A DNA stretch of 64,000 nucleotides from NCBI GenBank assembly GCA_030411725.1, contig MU839828.1, forward strand, positions 3,534,001 through 3,598,000. The letters are read 5' to 3'. The DNA comes from Echria macrotheca. Its lineage: Eukaryota; Ascomycota; Sordariomycetes; Sordariales; Schizotheciaceae. Positions 22,404 through 32,580 of this stretch are shown here, in pieces. The translations under genes and the position numbers were made by a program. Within the stretch, counting starts at the first letter, position 1. Each line of letters opens with the position of its first letter. The notes below the pieces were generated by a model. That model was not told where the DNA came from. It saw only the letters and a list, made by a program, of their open reading frames with translations, and made no database searches.

Positions 22404-22515
22404 TGGACGAGCTGGGAATTGAACCCAGGGCCTTTCGCAGGCAGATCGAAACACGATAGACCGAAATCCACCGCGGTGATTTGCAAAGCGAACGCTATAC
22501 CCCTTAGCTACGCCC
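22404..22515 (-). tRNA. tRNA-Ala-like gene (anticodon TGC), interrupted and with an imperfect acceptor stem
   Basis: Read on the minus strand: a 5' GGGCG, the pair TA at positions 8-9, a D-arm GCTAAGGGGTATAGC with a four-base stem, an anticodon stem TTCGC paired with GCGAA, and a T-arm CTGGG TTCAATT CCCAG followed by CTCGTCC A. The loop reads TT TGC A, then about 42 nt that must be an intron. The outer five acceptor pairs form, including G3:U70 of tRNA-Ala, but the 5' strand is two bases short, so pairs 6 and 7 are missing. It may be a functional gene with an odd stem, a sequence error, or a decayed copy. Confidence 0.6.
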
Positions 22516-22689
22516 TTGTGACCCTGCTGTGATGTCTGCTCTGCTCTAGTGCGAGATGCAGTGCTCTCTTCAAAGTTCCGATCCATGGTGTGGAACCCAA
22601 ACAATAATCTAGTTGACCGAGGCAATAAAATACGTCATTCCTATTGCTATCGTTCGAACTCCATCACTTTCCCTTCCGCAACTCATCTC

Positions 22690-23154
22690 TCACTGAGGCG
22701 TCATGCAAACAACCTCAATGTTATTCCCAGCCGGGTCCAACACAAAAGCAGCATAATAATCAGGTGTATAATCCGCCCTCACGCCCGGCGCCCCGTTGTC
22801 CGTGCCCCCAGCCGCGATGGCAGCCTTGTAAAACGCATCCACCGTCGCCCGGTCTGTCACGGCTTCATTAGCACACACACCACGACCACCCTGAACCCGG
22901 CAGGTTAAAGGGGAAAACGTACCCTTGACGCCAAAAGCATGATGACTAGCCACAGGCGTCTGTCCCTCCCCGGCGGCGTTGACCCACCAGTCGGCGGCAT
23001 ACGGCGTCGCCTCCTCGGCGTACCCGTTGGCCATGCCCTCGGCGAAGGTCATGACTTTCTTGTAGGTTAGCGGGGCGAGGGCGGCGTCGTACCAATCCAG
23101 GACCTTCTTGATGTCCGCGACGGGGACTTTGATGCCAGTGTGGCTGATAGTCAT
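22690..23154 (-). CDS. VOC-superfamily (glyoxalase/bleomycin-resistance fold) protein
   Basis: Two exons, 23154-22923 and 22853-22690, 131 residues. The 69-nt intron (GTACGT..CAG, with a GCTAAT branch site) is inferred because splicing restores HHAFGVKDRATVDAFYKAAIAAGG, the usual sequence between the two beta-alpha modules. The intron is a multiple of three and stop-free, so the unspliced frame also stays open (154 residues). The N terminus (ISHTGIKVPVADIKKVLDWY) and the C terminus (YAAFVLDPAGNNIEVV) are the typical VOC strands; His and Glu at these places are likely metal ligands. Fungal members of this type are usually called glyoxalase-like; the substrate is unknown. The protein is cytosolic by lack of signals. 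Confidence 0.87.
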   Translation of the reverse strand: MTISHTGIKVPVADIKKVLDWYDAALAPLTYKKVMTFAEGMANGYAEEATPYAADWWVNAAGEGQTPVASHHAFGVKGTFSPLTCRVQGGRGVCANEAVTDRATVDAFYKAAIAAGGTDNGAPGVRADYTPDYYAAFVLDPAGNNIEVVCMTPQ

Positions 23155-23937
23155 TTTGAGTCTATGAGTTTGATGAGAACTTGGGAATGGTAGGTAGTCG
23201 AGAACTAGATGGAGGAGGCTTGTGAGATGAAGAAGTAGTTGTTCGAGTTGGACACCAAACCTGCCTGGAAAGACAACCTCCCTTTATACTCACATCCCTC
23301 CCATCAATCCCAATTACTAATGTCAGGAGACCTACACCCGGGCATGCACGGAGCCACAGACGCGCGCCCTGATTATGACTCGATTGTCAGCTCATCGTCG
23401 TAGATAGGACAACCGAAGGAAGACGGCCCCTGCAGCTGTGCCAGTTTTCCAATCACGCATCAAGCACACCAGACGTGGCGGGGAGGATGCCGGCCAAGTG
23501 CGACGCGAGATGGGCGCGAAATCCCGTGCTGACTCGGGGGCTTTGCCCCTGCAGGGCGCGGCGCATGCCAAGATGTCGCCGATAGGGTTTAGTCGCCGAC
23601 GCCGTCACACCGCTGCCCCTCGGACTTACGAATCGGGGCTCCGTCGTCGGCCGAACGATCAACACTACCGGTACGTTGTCGTCGACTGCCTACCATTTTC
23701 TCCGTCCAGCTTCGGAACTTTGATTGCAGTTTCCATTGTCACCATATCCAGACACACGAGGTTGATCTGCGCAGAAAGTCCAAACTCCAAAGTCCCAGCA
23801 TCAGCCGCTTTCACCGTCGGAACCCGAACGCCTTGGGTGCTGGCGAATCTTTTTATCAGGGATATACGCACGCTTTAACAAGACTAGAGTCGGGAAACGA
23901 TACGTATGAATTGGTATTCTTGAAGGTAACTCCGCCA
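23155..23937. other. Intergenic, no gene seen
   Basis: Contains the promoter of the VOC gene and the 3' flank of the next minus-strand gene. Short frames only. Confidence 0.4.
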
Positions 23938-25236
23938 TCACCACTGCACATGTCGAACTTCCGACCCTCCTGCCGAAACCTCAGACACATGTCCGGCGTG
24001 GAGTTCGTACGCTTCATGATCCCCTCGCTCCGTCGATAGCTCAGGTGGCTGCGGAGGCGGAGGCGGAGGAGTAAGCGGAGACACGGCATCCGGCCCCGAA
24101 GGAAGATTCGGCGTCGGCGTCGGCGTCGGCTGCGTCTCCTTGACCTCTTCTGCCCCGGCGGCGTCTCCCATACCGACAGCGGACGTTTCTGCCTCTGCTC
24201 CTACTCCCTTCCTTTTCCTCCTCGTGCAAAGGAACCACGCCAGTGCAGTAGCCGCCACGGCAAACACCACCACCGATGTAACGATGACCCCCGCGAACGC
24301 GCCCCGGGACAGGGGAAGATACCAGTCGTCGTCGCCGGGTGTCCCCTCCATGGTCGCCGGCCCGACCGTTTCCGTTACTCTCGCGGTAACCGTCGTTCCA
24401 ACCGGTGTATTAGACACTGCTGTGACGATAGGGGGGCTCTGAACGAGAATACTCGTGACGACAACGCTCGTTGTGACGACGACGCTAGCTACCGAAGAAG
24501 CTCTGTCCTCGGAGCGCCAGAGCAGCAAGACCGCCGGGACGACCGAGTATGCGGTATCGAAGACTGTAGGAATCTCCGTGTACGTGTCAAGCGTGGTCGT
24601 CCACGTCTGGGTGTTTCCGTTGTCGTCGATGGACGCGGACTCCGTCATAATAGTTGTCCTGATGTTCAGCGTCGTCGAGCCGAGGCTGAATCCTGACCCT
24701 TGACCGCCCGATTTCTGATAGTCACAACTGAAGTACGAAAAGCTGCCCGTTGTGGTGGACGAAATGCAACAGGGCGGTGTGACGCTCTGCGCCCAATCGG
24801 CAGTGTCGTCTGGTCTTTCGAGGTGGATGTCGAACCCGCTGGGACAGCAGTACGCAGCGGTCTCCCCATCGCTGAGACGAGAAACGATGTCCTGGGCTCC
24901 GCTCCCGTCCTCCGACATGCCGCTGGTGAAAGACGCAATCGTGGTCCATGCGTGTGGACATACGAGGCCTGGAGAGAAGTAGCCGCCGTAGCTCCATGTC
25001 GCGTAGGGGGAGGCGCTCTCGGCGGTGGGCATACAGCCTCCCGTGGGGTAACAGAGTCCGTCATAAACGGTGCAGACACTGCGGTATTTGACTGATGATG
25101 TATCTCCCGGGACCCAGCAGGTATTCCAGCAATATGTCGCGGGCACGAAAAGCGTGGTCAAAGGGCCGAAGTTGAAGTACGTGGTGTCTGCCGCAGCTCG
25201 CACCGCCGCGGTGGCTGTCGAAGTGGTAAGAGCCAT
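23938..25236 (-). CDS. Cys-rich single-pass membrane protein of a fungal-only family
   Basis: A single exon encoding 432 residues from the ATG giving MALTTSTATA. An in-frame ATG 45 bases further upstream (25281) is possible, but the MALTT start is usual in this fungal family. The ectodomain contains many cysteines and the family signatures FGPLTTLF, GGYFSPGLVCPHAWTT and YCCPSGFDIH. A Thr/Ser/Val-rich stalk, likely O-glycosylated, follows. One membrane helix lies at about residues 313-336 (GVIVTSVVVFAVAATALAW), then a basic stop-transfer RRKRKG and a Pro-rich cytoplasmic tail. There is no N-terminal signal peptide, as in many relatives. Function unknown; a wall or surface sensor is a guess from layout. 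The next gene upstream is a probable paralogue. Confidence 0.8.
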   Translation of the reverse strand: MALTTSTATAAVRAAADTTYFNFGPLTTLFVPATYCWNTCWVPGDTSSVKYRSVCTVYDGLCYPTGGCMPTAESASPYATWSYGGYFSPGLVCPHAWTTIASFTSGMSEDGSGAQDIVSRLSDGETAAYCCPSGFDIHLERPDDTADWAQSVTPPCCISSTTTGSFSYFSCDYQKSGGQGSGFSLGSTTLNIRTTIMTESASIDDNGNTQTWTTTLDTYTEIPTVFDTAYSVVPAVLLLWRSEDRASSVASVVVTTSVVVTSILVQSPPIVTAVSNTPVGTTVTARVTETVGPATMEGTPGDDDWYLPLSRGAFAGVIVTSVVVFAVAATALAWFLCTRRKRKGVGAEAETSAVGMGDAAGAEEVKETQPTPTPTPNLPSGPDAVSPLTPPPPPPQPPELSTERGDHEAYELHAGHVSEVSAGGSEVRHVQW

Positions 25237-26051
25237 GTTGTTGTGCCAGCGTGTGGCTCTTGGTGAGCCACGCTGGGTCATTGGCAATATATGACGAGAT
25301 GCTTTGGTAGCAAAATGAGGGGGTGATCTATCGAAGCGCAATGTTCAGGTACAGCAGAACTAGTTGTTGCGTCGGTGTTCCATGTCACTGAGCGGGGACA
25401 GGCCTGTCCGATGGTTGAAGGGAGACACGAGCCGGATGGCATGACGTTCAAGTGAAACGAGGAGTCTGAGCTTGTGCACCAGAGCTGTTCGAAGGTATCT
25501 GGGTTTGAACCCGTTGGATTGGGTACCTCCGCATCTGCCTCTCCGTGAGGAGCCGCCTCTTGGCGGGCCCGAGACACAGTGGAAGCTATGGATTACCCGA
25601 ACCAACCATCAGTGCTAACTCTCGACCATGATTTGGAGGCCGTACCTTTTATCTCTTGTCAGTCACACTAGTGTGCCGATATTACACCCGCAGTATGTGT
25701 ACTGGAAGCAGGCGAAACGCGGTTGATTACATTAGACCGAGGTCGGGGGTGGACGTGAGCGTTGAAGGTGGACAGAAGGCACCTTGAGACACAGCAACAA
25801 AGTGCGACAACTTGAGAGACCGAAGTGAAAGAAGCACAGGAGAGGCGGACCCCGTAAATCTCCCTTTCCAACATAGCCCATATCGCCAAGACCATCCCGC
25901 AGATCCCAGCAATAAAAGATATCATCTGTCCACTGCCTGGCTCTAAAAAAGATCCACACCGACGCCAACGCCAGAAACGTGAAGCTCGCGCTCCAGCAAT
26001 CCAGTACATATGGAATCGAAGACAAATATCATCGATTCGAATACATCCCGA
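25237..26051. other. Intergenic, no secure gene
   Basis: About 815 bp between the two paralogous membrane-protein genes. A minus-strand frame at 25732-26025 has hydrophobic stretches but no family I know and no promoter support; I do not call it. Confidence 0.4.
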
Positions 26052-26930
26052 TTAGTCTTCATCTACAGAAAAAAAGTGCGCCGGTAACTCGCAAGGCACA
26101 AAACTGCCCTCCGACTCAAACGGCCCCAACAAGTGGTCTCCATGCAACTCAGCTGCCTCCGTTCTCCCGGTCGACTTCGCCACCTGAGCCGCTTCTTTCT
26201 CGGAATCTTTTTCGGTGTCGACGGTTGTTCTTGCGAGCCTTCTCCTCCTCCGCTTGACGAGCCATACGAAAAGTCCCGCGACGATGGGTACGGCGAACAA
26301 AAGCGAGGTGGCGATGCCGCCGATAGCTTCGGCGGATAATTGTGTCCCGGAATCCGCTGTCGCCGTTGCAGAGTCCTTGGGGGTGTCTGTTAGGCTTGCG
26401 GTACTTGCTGGTAGGTAAACAGTTCCTGATGAAGGAGATGATGGGGTCGTCGGCAGGGAGGCTGAGTTATCTTCCGTGTAAACAGTTCCTGGTGAAGGAG
26501 ACGATGGGGTCGGCAGGGAGGCTAGGTCATCGTCCGTTTGAGTAGGCAGCACGGTCGAAATATCGCCAGGTCGCCATCGGATCTGAATGGCAGGGGGGGC
26601 CATGGTGAGCGCCGCAGATATACAAAACTCGGTGATGAAGCCCGACGACGTGCAGTCCAAGGCGGCCATGGCGTTCTCCGCCACCTGGAATGCGCAGAGG
26701 ATACCGCTCCAGATATCGGAATATCTCGTTGCCGACCGAAACTCGAAGTCAGCAGAACGCGGCAGATTTGTAGAGCCGCAAGCTAGTTCACTGTCCAGAG
26801 TCGGCGATGACGGTCGCTATCGTCCGGCTGGATGGCCTAGGTAGCAGGAGGTGCTGCAGCTTCGGTTTGTGGCTGGGAATTCGGTTGTCAAGGGGCCGAT
26901 GTTGTTGTCTTGCTGACGACCGAATAAGGC
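26052..26930 (-). pseudogene. Probable decayed paralogue of the Cys-rich single-pass membrane protein
   Basis: The open frame from about 26814 down to 26052 encodes the distal ectodomain (ending APPAIQIRWRPGDI, a signature of this family), a Ser/Thr/Pro stalk with two near-identical 21-residue repeats, one membrane helix (IGGIATSLLFAVPIVAGLFVWLV), a basic stop-transfer run and a cytoplasmic tail. In the same frame, further upstream (about 26930-26820), lies an N-terminal-like piece, GPLTTEFPATNRSC, that matches GPLTTLFVPATYC of the neighbour. A TAG at 26819-26817 separates the two, most of the central Cys region is absent, and I find no GT donor between the pieces that would bypass the stop. 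A gene with an unrecognised first exon remains possible. Confidence 0.5.
26417..26545. repeat. Two-copy tandem repeat, 63-bp period, in the stalk region
   Basis: Starting AAACAGTTCCTG, a unit of about 63 bp is repeated once with a few substitutions and a 3-base deletion. It encodes the two copies of a Leu-Pro-Thr..Ser-Ser-Pro..Gly-Thr-Val-Tyr stalk segment on the minus strand. Confidence 0.85.
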
Positions 26931-27543
26931 GCGTTTCCGCAACTGTGTATTCGTCGCTATGCTATTCAAATACTAAAAGCGGTTGAGGAGACAAGAAAGT
27001 GCCCTGCGCGTTATTGACATGAGGCTCGGTTGTCAGTTGATCGATACTTCGGTAGGAAGGGACCTTGATAAATGGAAAATGAAATCGGAGACAAAGCGGG
27101 AAGGACAAGAAAACAATAGGTTCCTGGCCTTTTAACGCACTAACGCTTCGCAGTATCATTGCCAACTTCCCTTGAGTCGTACAGCCGCAAGGCAACAAAT
27201 TATTCAGAGAACACAACCTCACGGCCGAGACAAATCAACGCCGTCATCCACCCAACACACACCGAGCAGTCCACCTGTGGTACAGTCTTCCCCTGCGTCG
27301 AGATAACACCGGTCCTCTGATCAACGAGTCAATGAACAAAGTTTTCAAGCGCAGCCAAGTCCTTTCGTCGTATTCACATGGCACGACAGACCCAAAGTTT
27401 TTGCCCATCCTTCCTGTCGATATATTACCAGGTATCAAAATCATCACTCTGCGGGTAGGTATCAAAAAGAACGCGCGCTAACCAACTCCAGAGAAATGCT
27501 TCGCCAGATGCAACGCCCCCCTGCCTTCCTTTTCTCTCCCTCA
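26931..27543. other. Intergenic, no gene seen
   Basis: About 600 bp that should include the promoter of the decayed membrane gene and the 3' flank of the lectin-like gene. No coding signal is recognised. Confidence 0.4.
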
Positions 27544-29325
27544 TCAATCACACATCGACTTGGCCGTCAGATTCCCGCCCGCAATCGCCCACTTGTCCCC
27601 CGCCACCAGCTCCCTCCAAGGCTTCGTGCTCGCCGACTCCCAGATTGCCACCCTCAGCTGGTTGTCCGCCCCAATAGCCGCCATCAGCGTCCGATTCACC
27701 TTCAGTCCCGTCCCCGCGTCCGCCTCGTACTGGAACAAAAACGGCGCGCTGTCCGCCTCGATGCCGAGATCCTCCCACTGTCCATCCCACGTCTGATTCA
27801 GGAACCCCTTGTGCTTCATCTTCCCATCGGCACCAAGCGCAACGGCATCCAGCCGCAGCGACGGATCGGGCGTGCTCAGCACGGCAGCCGGAACACTCGA
27901 GAAGTTACCGCCGAGATATGTCCACGGAGGCCGGTACCCGAGCCCGACGGCATCGGTCCAGTAGAAGCTCTGCATGGCGCCGGTGGCGTTGATGCCAAAG
28001 AAATAAAACAGCGATGATCCCCCGATAGGCAGCAGGACCGGGTCGCCGATAAAGTTGCCGCCGATGTCGACCCAGGGGTTCCAGAACCGGTTGGACCCCG
28101 TATAGTGGCGGAAGCGCACGGAATCGGTGCCGTTGGCGAACATGAGGACGGTATGGATCGGGTCGTCGCGGCGGCAGACGACGCCCAGCCCCGAAGCGCT
28201 GGCCTGCGCCGAGGGCGACGCCTCCCAGTCGACGTACGTCGCGGGCTCCTGGAAGTTCTCGATGGCTGAGTTCCAGAAGTCGTGCGTGATGGCGCGCGAG
28301 TCCCGGTTGACCACCCACTGGTCGATGCGGTCGGGCGCGCCCGCGGACGAGCTCACCCACCCGCCCGGAAGGTGACACAGCGCGACGGCGGACGCCGTCG
28401 GCTCGCCCAGGTTCTGCCAGGTCGAGGGGAACGAGCCGTTGAGGTACCCGGCGCCCAGCACGTTGAACTTGCCGTTGTTGGCCGGCGCGAAGACGTGCAT
28501 GCGGTCGTCTCCGTTGGGCGTCCACGAGACGGCTGTCGGCGGTCCCGCAAACGTGTCTTCGGTCTCGATCCACCGCGCCCAGTCGCTCTTCCAGACCGTC
28601 GACGAAGACGATCCAGACAGCACGCGGTACCAGATGGCGCCGTCGAGGCCTCGCGCGAAGATGTACACATCGCCCTTGAGCATGGCGGCCGTCAGGACCT
28701 GGCGCCGGATCGACGACGGGTGGGTGCCGCATGCGCTCAGGGCGGCCGTCGAGTTTGTCGTCGGTGGTGGTGCTGGCGTGGTGCTGTTCCCACTACTGCT
28801 GTCACCTCCTCGGCGCGCCAGGACCAGGCCCGCCACGAGGCCAATGACGATGATGGCAACGACTAACAACAAGATGATGCCGCACCCCAGTATGTACCAA
28901 CGCTTCTTCTGCATCCACGCCGGCGGGGGTGGCGCATTGAGGATCTCGAGGTTAGAGACGGGCTCGAGCCCGACCGAGTACCGCACCGCTTCGGGGTGTT
29001 CCCCCCCATGCGGGCGCGCCTCTAGGTCTGATGTCGTGACATGGACCTTGCTGGTGTCGATCTCAATGCCGCCGCTCTTGGAGAAGGACGTGACCGAGTC
29101 GGAGGATTTCTCGTCTTCCAGCTTGTTGTCTTTTTCCCCTGGTATTGGCGATGCTGCGCCGTCGCGCGGTACTGCCGGCGCCGGCGCTGCTTGCCGTAGC
29201 TCTGGGCTGTTGGTGGCAGCGCTGTTGCTGTCGACCTCGCTCCTGGTCTCCCCGCCATTGCTCACCGGGCTCACCGCGGCCGTGTACACCTCGATGCCCG
29301 GGTCCGACTTCCGTTGCGTCTCCAT
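27544..29325 (-). CDS. Type II membrane protein with fucose-lectin-like beta-propeller
   Basis: A single exon of 593 residues. Residues 1-140 are charged and disordered. One membrane helix lies at about 144-170 (YILGCGIILLLVVAIIVIGLVAG), followed by a short Ser/Thr/Pro stalk. Residues from about 200 to the end form repeated blades with Trp/Tyr/Asp patterns (KGDVYIFARGLDGAIWYRVL, DRMHVFAPANNGKFNV, WVDIGGNFIGDPVLLPIG, WTYLGGNFSSVPAAVL). This is the fucose-specific-lectin / PLL-like propeller fold seen in many fungi. The topology puts the propeller outside or in the secretory lumen. It may bind fucose or another glycan; binding residues cannot be assigned by eye. The frame may extend upstream through a further exon (codons for NPYGSG precede the ATG), so the start is moderately sure. 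Confidence 0.83.
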   Translation of the reverse strand: METQRKSDPGIEVYTAAVSPVSNGGETRSEVDSNSAATNSPELRQAAPAPAVPRDGAASPIPGEKDNKLEDEKSSDSVTSFSKSGGIEIDTSKVHVTTSDLEARPHGGEHPEAVRYSVGLEPVSNLEILNAPPPPAWMQKKRWYILGCGIILLLVVAIIVIGLVAGLVLARRGGDSSSGNSTTPAPPPTTNSTAALSACGTHPSSIRRQVLTAAMLKGDVYIFARGLDGAIWYRVLSGSSSSTVWKSDWARWIETEDTFAGPPTAVSWTPNGDDRMHVFAPANNGKFNVLGAGYLNGSFPSTWQNLGEPTASAVALCHLPGGWVSSSAGAPDRIDQWVVNRDSRAITHDFWNSAIENFQEPATYVDWEASPSAQASASGLGVVCRRDDPIHTVLMFANGTDSVRFRHYTGSNRFWNPWVDIGGNFIGDPVLLPIGGSSLFYFFGINATGAMQSFYWTDAVGLGYRPPWTYLGGNFSSVPAAVLSTPDPSLRLDAVALGADGKMKHKGFLNQTWDGQWEDLGIEADSAPFLFQYEADAGTGLKVNRTLMAAIGADNQLRVAIWESASTKPWRELVAGDKWAIAGGNLTAKSMCD

Positions 29326-32300
29326 TCCAGAGCCGTAGGGATTGATGATCCACGCGCCCTATAGGGACATGTGTGGCAGGCTGTGGGTGAGGGGAAAAGT
29401 GGAAAAACGGATGACCGGCTCAAGAAACAACGGGATGAGGATTCTGAGGTGGCACGGGAGAGCCAATGTGCCGGGCCTTCCCCTCCTTTTTGCTGTCCTT
29501 TTGTTGTAACCGGCAGAGAGAGGCCATTCTAGACGGCTGCCATGTGGCTGGTTATTAACTCGACCAGCAAAAATGATATTGGAAATCTGACATGCTTCGG
29601 GGGGGTCTGGGCGGCCGGCAAGGGCCAGGACAAGGTTGGGGAAGAGAATGAAAGCAACGGCGAGTGGAGGTGTCGAGAGGGAAACAGGCCAATCAACTCG
29701 TCTCCAAAGTCCAGGACCGGGGTCGATCCATTAGCCGGCAAAAGTTGGGCCTTGCCGTGCCGTCCCCATGCGCTAACCTAACTTTTCCTCCCAAGATTAT
29801 GCACGGCGCAAGCACGCCGAATCCTTCAACGTTCCGGCCCTGTTCGGATGCAAACAAGACCTGGGAAAGGGAAGTCCCAGAGGAAGGGACGACGTCTGCT
29901 GGGTATGCTCTCCACAAAGCACATAAGATGTTTAATCTGATGTCTCGCAGGAGGACCGGTGTTTGTCAATAGATCGGAGAAAAATAGCGTAGAATTGCGG
30001 CGTAAGGAGTGATCGTCCCCTGAAGAAAAGATGTGCCATGGCTGCTACCGAAGTCGGCACTGCCCATGCGCCCCCGGGATTTCTTGTTTTTGTGGGAGAC
30101 ATCTCTCACAGCAACATGAGCAGCACTTCCACCTGGACCAATCTTGAGGATGGCAGGTGGGCTGCGCGGGGGCCATTTTGTGCGCGCCGATAGCGCCTGC
30201 GATTTATCAAAATTCCCTTCTAAGCATCATTGCTGTTTCTGCACGCTGGGTTAGCATTTGGCAGCCGCTGCCCTCTGGAGTGAAAAAAAGGGTATGGGAA
30301 AGTGCCATGGAAAAGGCAGGGCAGATTCATTACCCTCCTGTCCACCTCTACCAGCCAGCTTTGCAGCATCCCCAAGACAAGGTACCGCAAGAACCTAGCA
30401 GCATGCAATCGCGGGCGCTGCAACCGTCCGCCGCCGCCGCGGCTAGTCAACCACTGCCATCGCAAGCACGGACACACTTCTTTTTATCAGTCGCACACCG
30501 CTTCATTCGGGGCTTTCGGCGGAGAGATTCCTCTTGAGAAAAAGCGTCGGAGATAGGTATTAACTTTCCTGTCCTCCCTCGTATCTTTCCAAGTGTGAAA
30601 CCAGACCACAACCAAAATCCTTCGGATGGTCTGTCCGTGGTGTCCATTGCCTAGAAAACTACCGGGCTTGGTAGCCACATTGGCCACCGGTAGGGCTGGT
30701 CACCAAGGTGGGGTTTTATCTCCGCTGGTTCTGGGCCGAATTGGGTGGGGATGGGATAAAATAAGAAGTAGAGTCGCAATCGTCTAGTGCTAGGTAGCTC
30801 GGTCCGATATCCGGATACCTGAGATCCAATCTATCCGCGACTTGACGATATCCACTGTTGGGCTTTTTCTTTTCTGGAGTCGTTCTCGACGGGACCCAAG
30901 TGTCTGGGCGTCAAAGTTCTGACTGTGATGGACTGAACACACCCCACGTTGGCAGTCAGGGGAAAGGTGTGGCTGGACACGCATTTGGTGGCGTTGCCAG
31001 GCTCCGGCGGGCTGGGATGACGCGGGGACGGCTGGTTATCACACACATTCAGGCTTCCATCATTCTGAAATGTCCCCGAGTCAGGTTTCCTGTCTTTTCC
31101 CTCCCTTTCTTGAGACGCAGCTGTTTTCGCTGCGTCTGTTGTCAGAATACCAAGAAAATCTGCTGTGTCTTGCATGTCGGGACCGGGAGGTTCGGGACGC
31201 GCAGATAACAAGCCGAGCAGCAGTCGACATCCATCATCCTGAATCTCACTCTCCCCATCTCCAGCCATGGGCGGTCCAAGAGATGGTCCTAGTATTTCGG
31301 ACGGTCAAAGTGACGAGTGAGGGCTGAAAAGAGAATACGAGTAAAGAAGTAGCCGCTCTCGCGCTCGCTTAACCTTCTTCATCCGCGCGCTGACCGCCCG
31401 CTGGTAAGGTCAGGTCAAGCAAGTTTGAGAGTCCGAGGTGGCGTAAACGGGCCAATGCGCGCTGTACACATGCATCGCGTCAACCCATTCTCGTCCTGAT
31501 TGGGAACGTCGGCCGGGTGGGGTACCGACAGACGGGACCGAACGGGACGACAGAATGGCGGGATCATATCTTGTGCTTTTTAAGCATAATCTTCTGAAGC
31601 TAATGTCTGGGTCTTTGACTGCAGGCAAGGTATCATGAAGGATTTCTGCAGCGCGCGCGCAGTGAGTGTACGGATTCGCTGGATACCTCTCTGCTCTGTC
31701 ATGATTCGAGCCCGGCGACAATTTGCTCCCGTTGTGTTTTTGCCCCTTCCTTTCCAACTATTGGCATTGTCACACTGCAGCTCTCTGTAGGTACCCCGCA
31801 GACTCCATTGCAGTAAACCTTCTCAAAAGTCACAAGATCTTCCCAATTGGGTTTCGGCAGTTTTGAAGACTTTGCTAGGTAGGTACGGAGGTGGTTGCTA
31901 GTGTGTGGGGTCTCCGCTTTCCGTACCCGGAGCCCGAGAGACGATGTTCAGCCCCGAGATCCGAACAAAGTGGCAAATATTTTTGTGCTTGCTGTGGATG
32001 GAATAGCCTTGATGATTGCAAAAAGCTAGGAAACAAGTCGGAACTCATTACTTCAGGGCCGACGAGTCAGTTGCTTCCAAATACATGATAGATAGGTACC
32101 TAGGTACGCAAGAGCCGGCGAGCAGTCGGGTCCGGTAATGGGCACGCCGGGTCTCCGGAGTTAAGAGTGGCCGGAGCCATGCCGGATGGGGATGTCTCGG
32201 GACTGGTCCAAGTGGTGGTGTTATGCAGGACTCAGGAGATGTCAATGATCGATTGAGTTGCACCAAGGTCTCATACCTCTCCAGCGACATGACCTCGAGC

Positions 32301-32580
32301 TCCTTGGTGTGCGACAACATGAGAGAGAGCGCATGCCTATGCGCATTATTCTTGCGTAGCAAACATGTATATATACGGATTTGTGTTGAACGGAATGAAA
32401 CGTGTATTTCATTTATTTTAGTAGAGTAGAGGAAGCCAGGATGAACCAGGCAAGCAGCTGAGGCTCTTGTATCCGATCTGCGCCAGTCTATTTGTGTACT
32501 TCTAATGTCTACGTCTTGGATATCTAATTCCCAGAAATCAAACTGCGCCCATCATACAGACGCCAAAAAACAGATATGCA
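29326..32580. other. Large intergenic region, no gene seen
   Basis: About 3.25 kb. It holds the promoter of the lectin-like gene. Several overlapping short frames exist on both strands (for example 30831-31268 minus) but none resembles a known protein. A weak 5S-rRNA-like stretch at about 32141-32226 is discussed as a finding. A TAGGTACCTA palindrome lies at 32093-32102. Confidence 0.4.

Noticed and set aside
25732..26025. 97-codon hydrophobic frame on the minus strand
   Set aside because: Lies between two paralogues, overlaps other frames of similar size and has no family resemblance; hydrophobicity alone is not enough.
28439..29338. 299-codon frame opposite the lectin-like gene
   Set aside because: Exact antisense shadow of a well-supported gene; its Arg/Ser/Pro-rich sequence is typical of a mirrored GC-rich frame.
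30831..31268. 145-codon minus frame starting MAGDGESEI
   Set aside because: Has an acidic, protein-like start, but no known motif and an overlapping plus-strand frame of similar length; not supportable.
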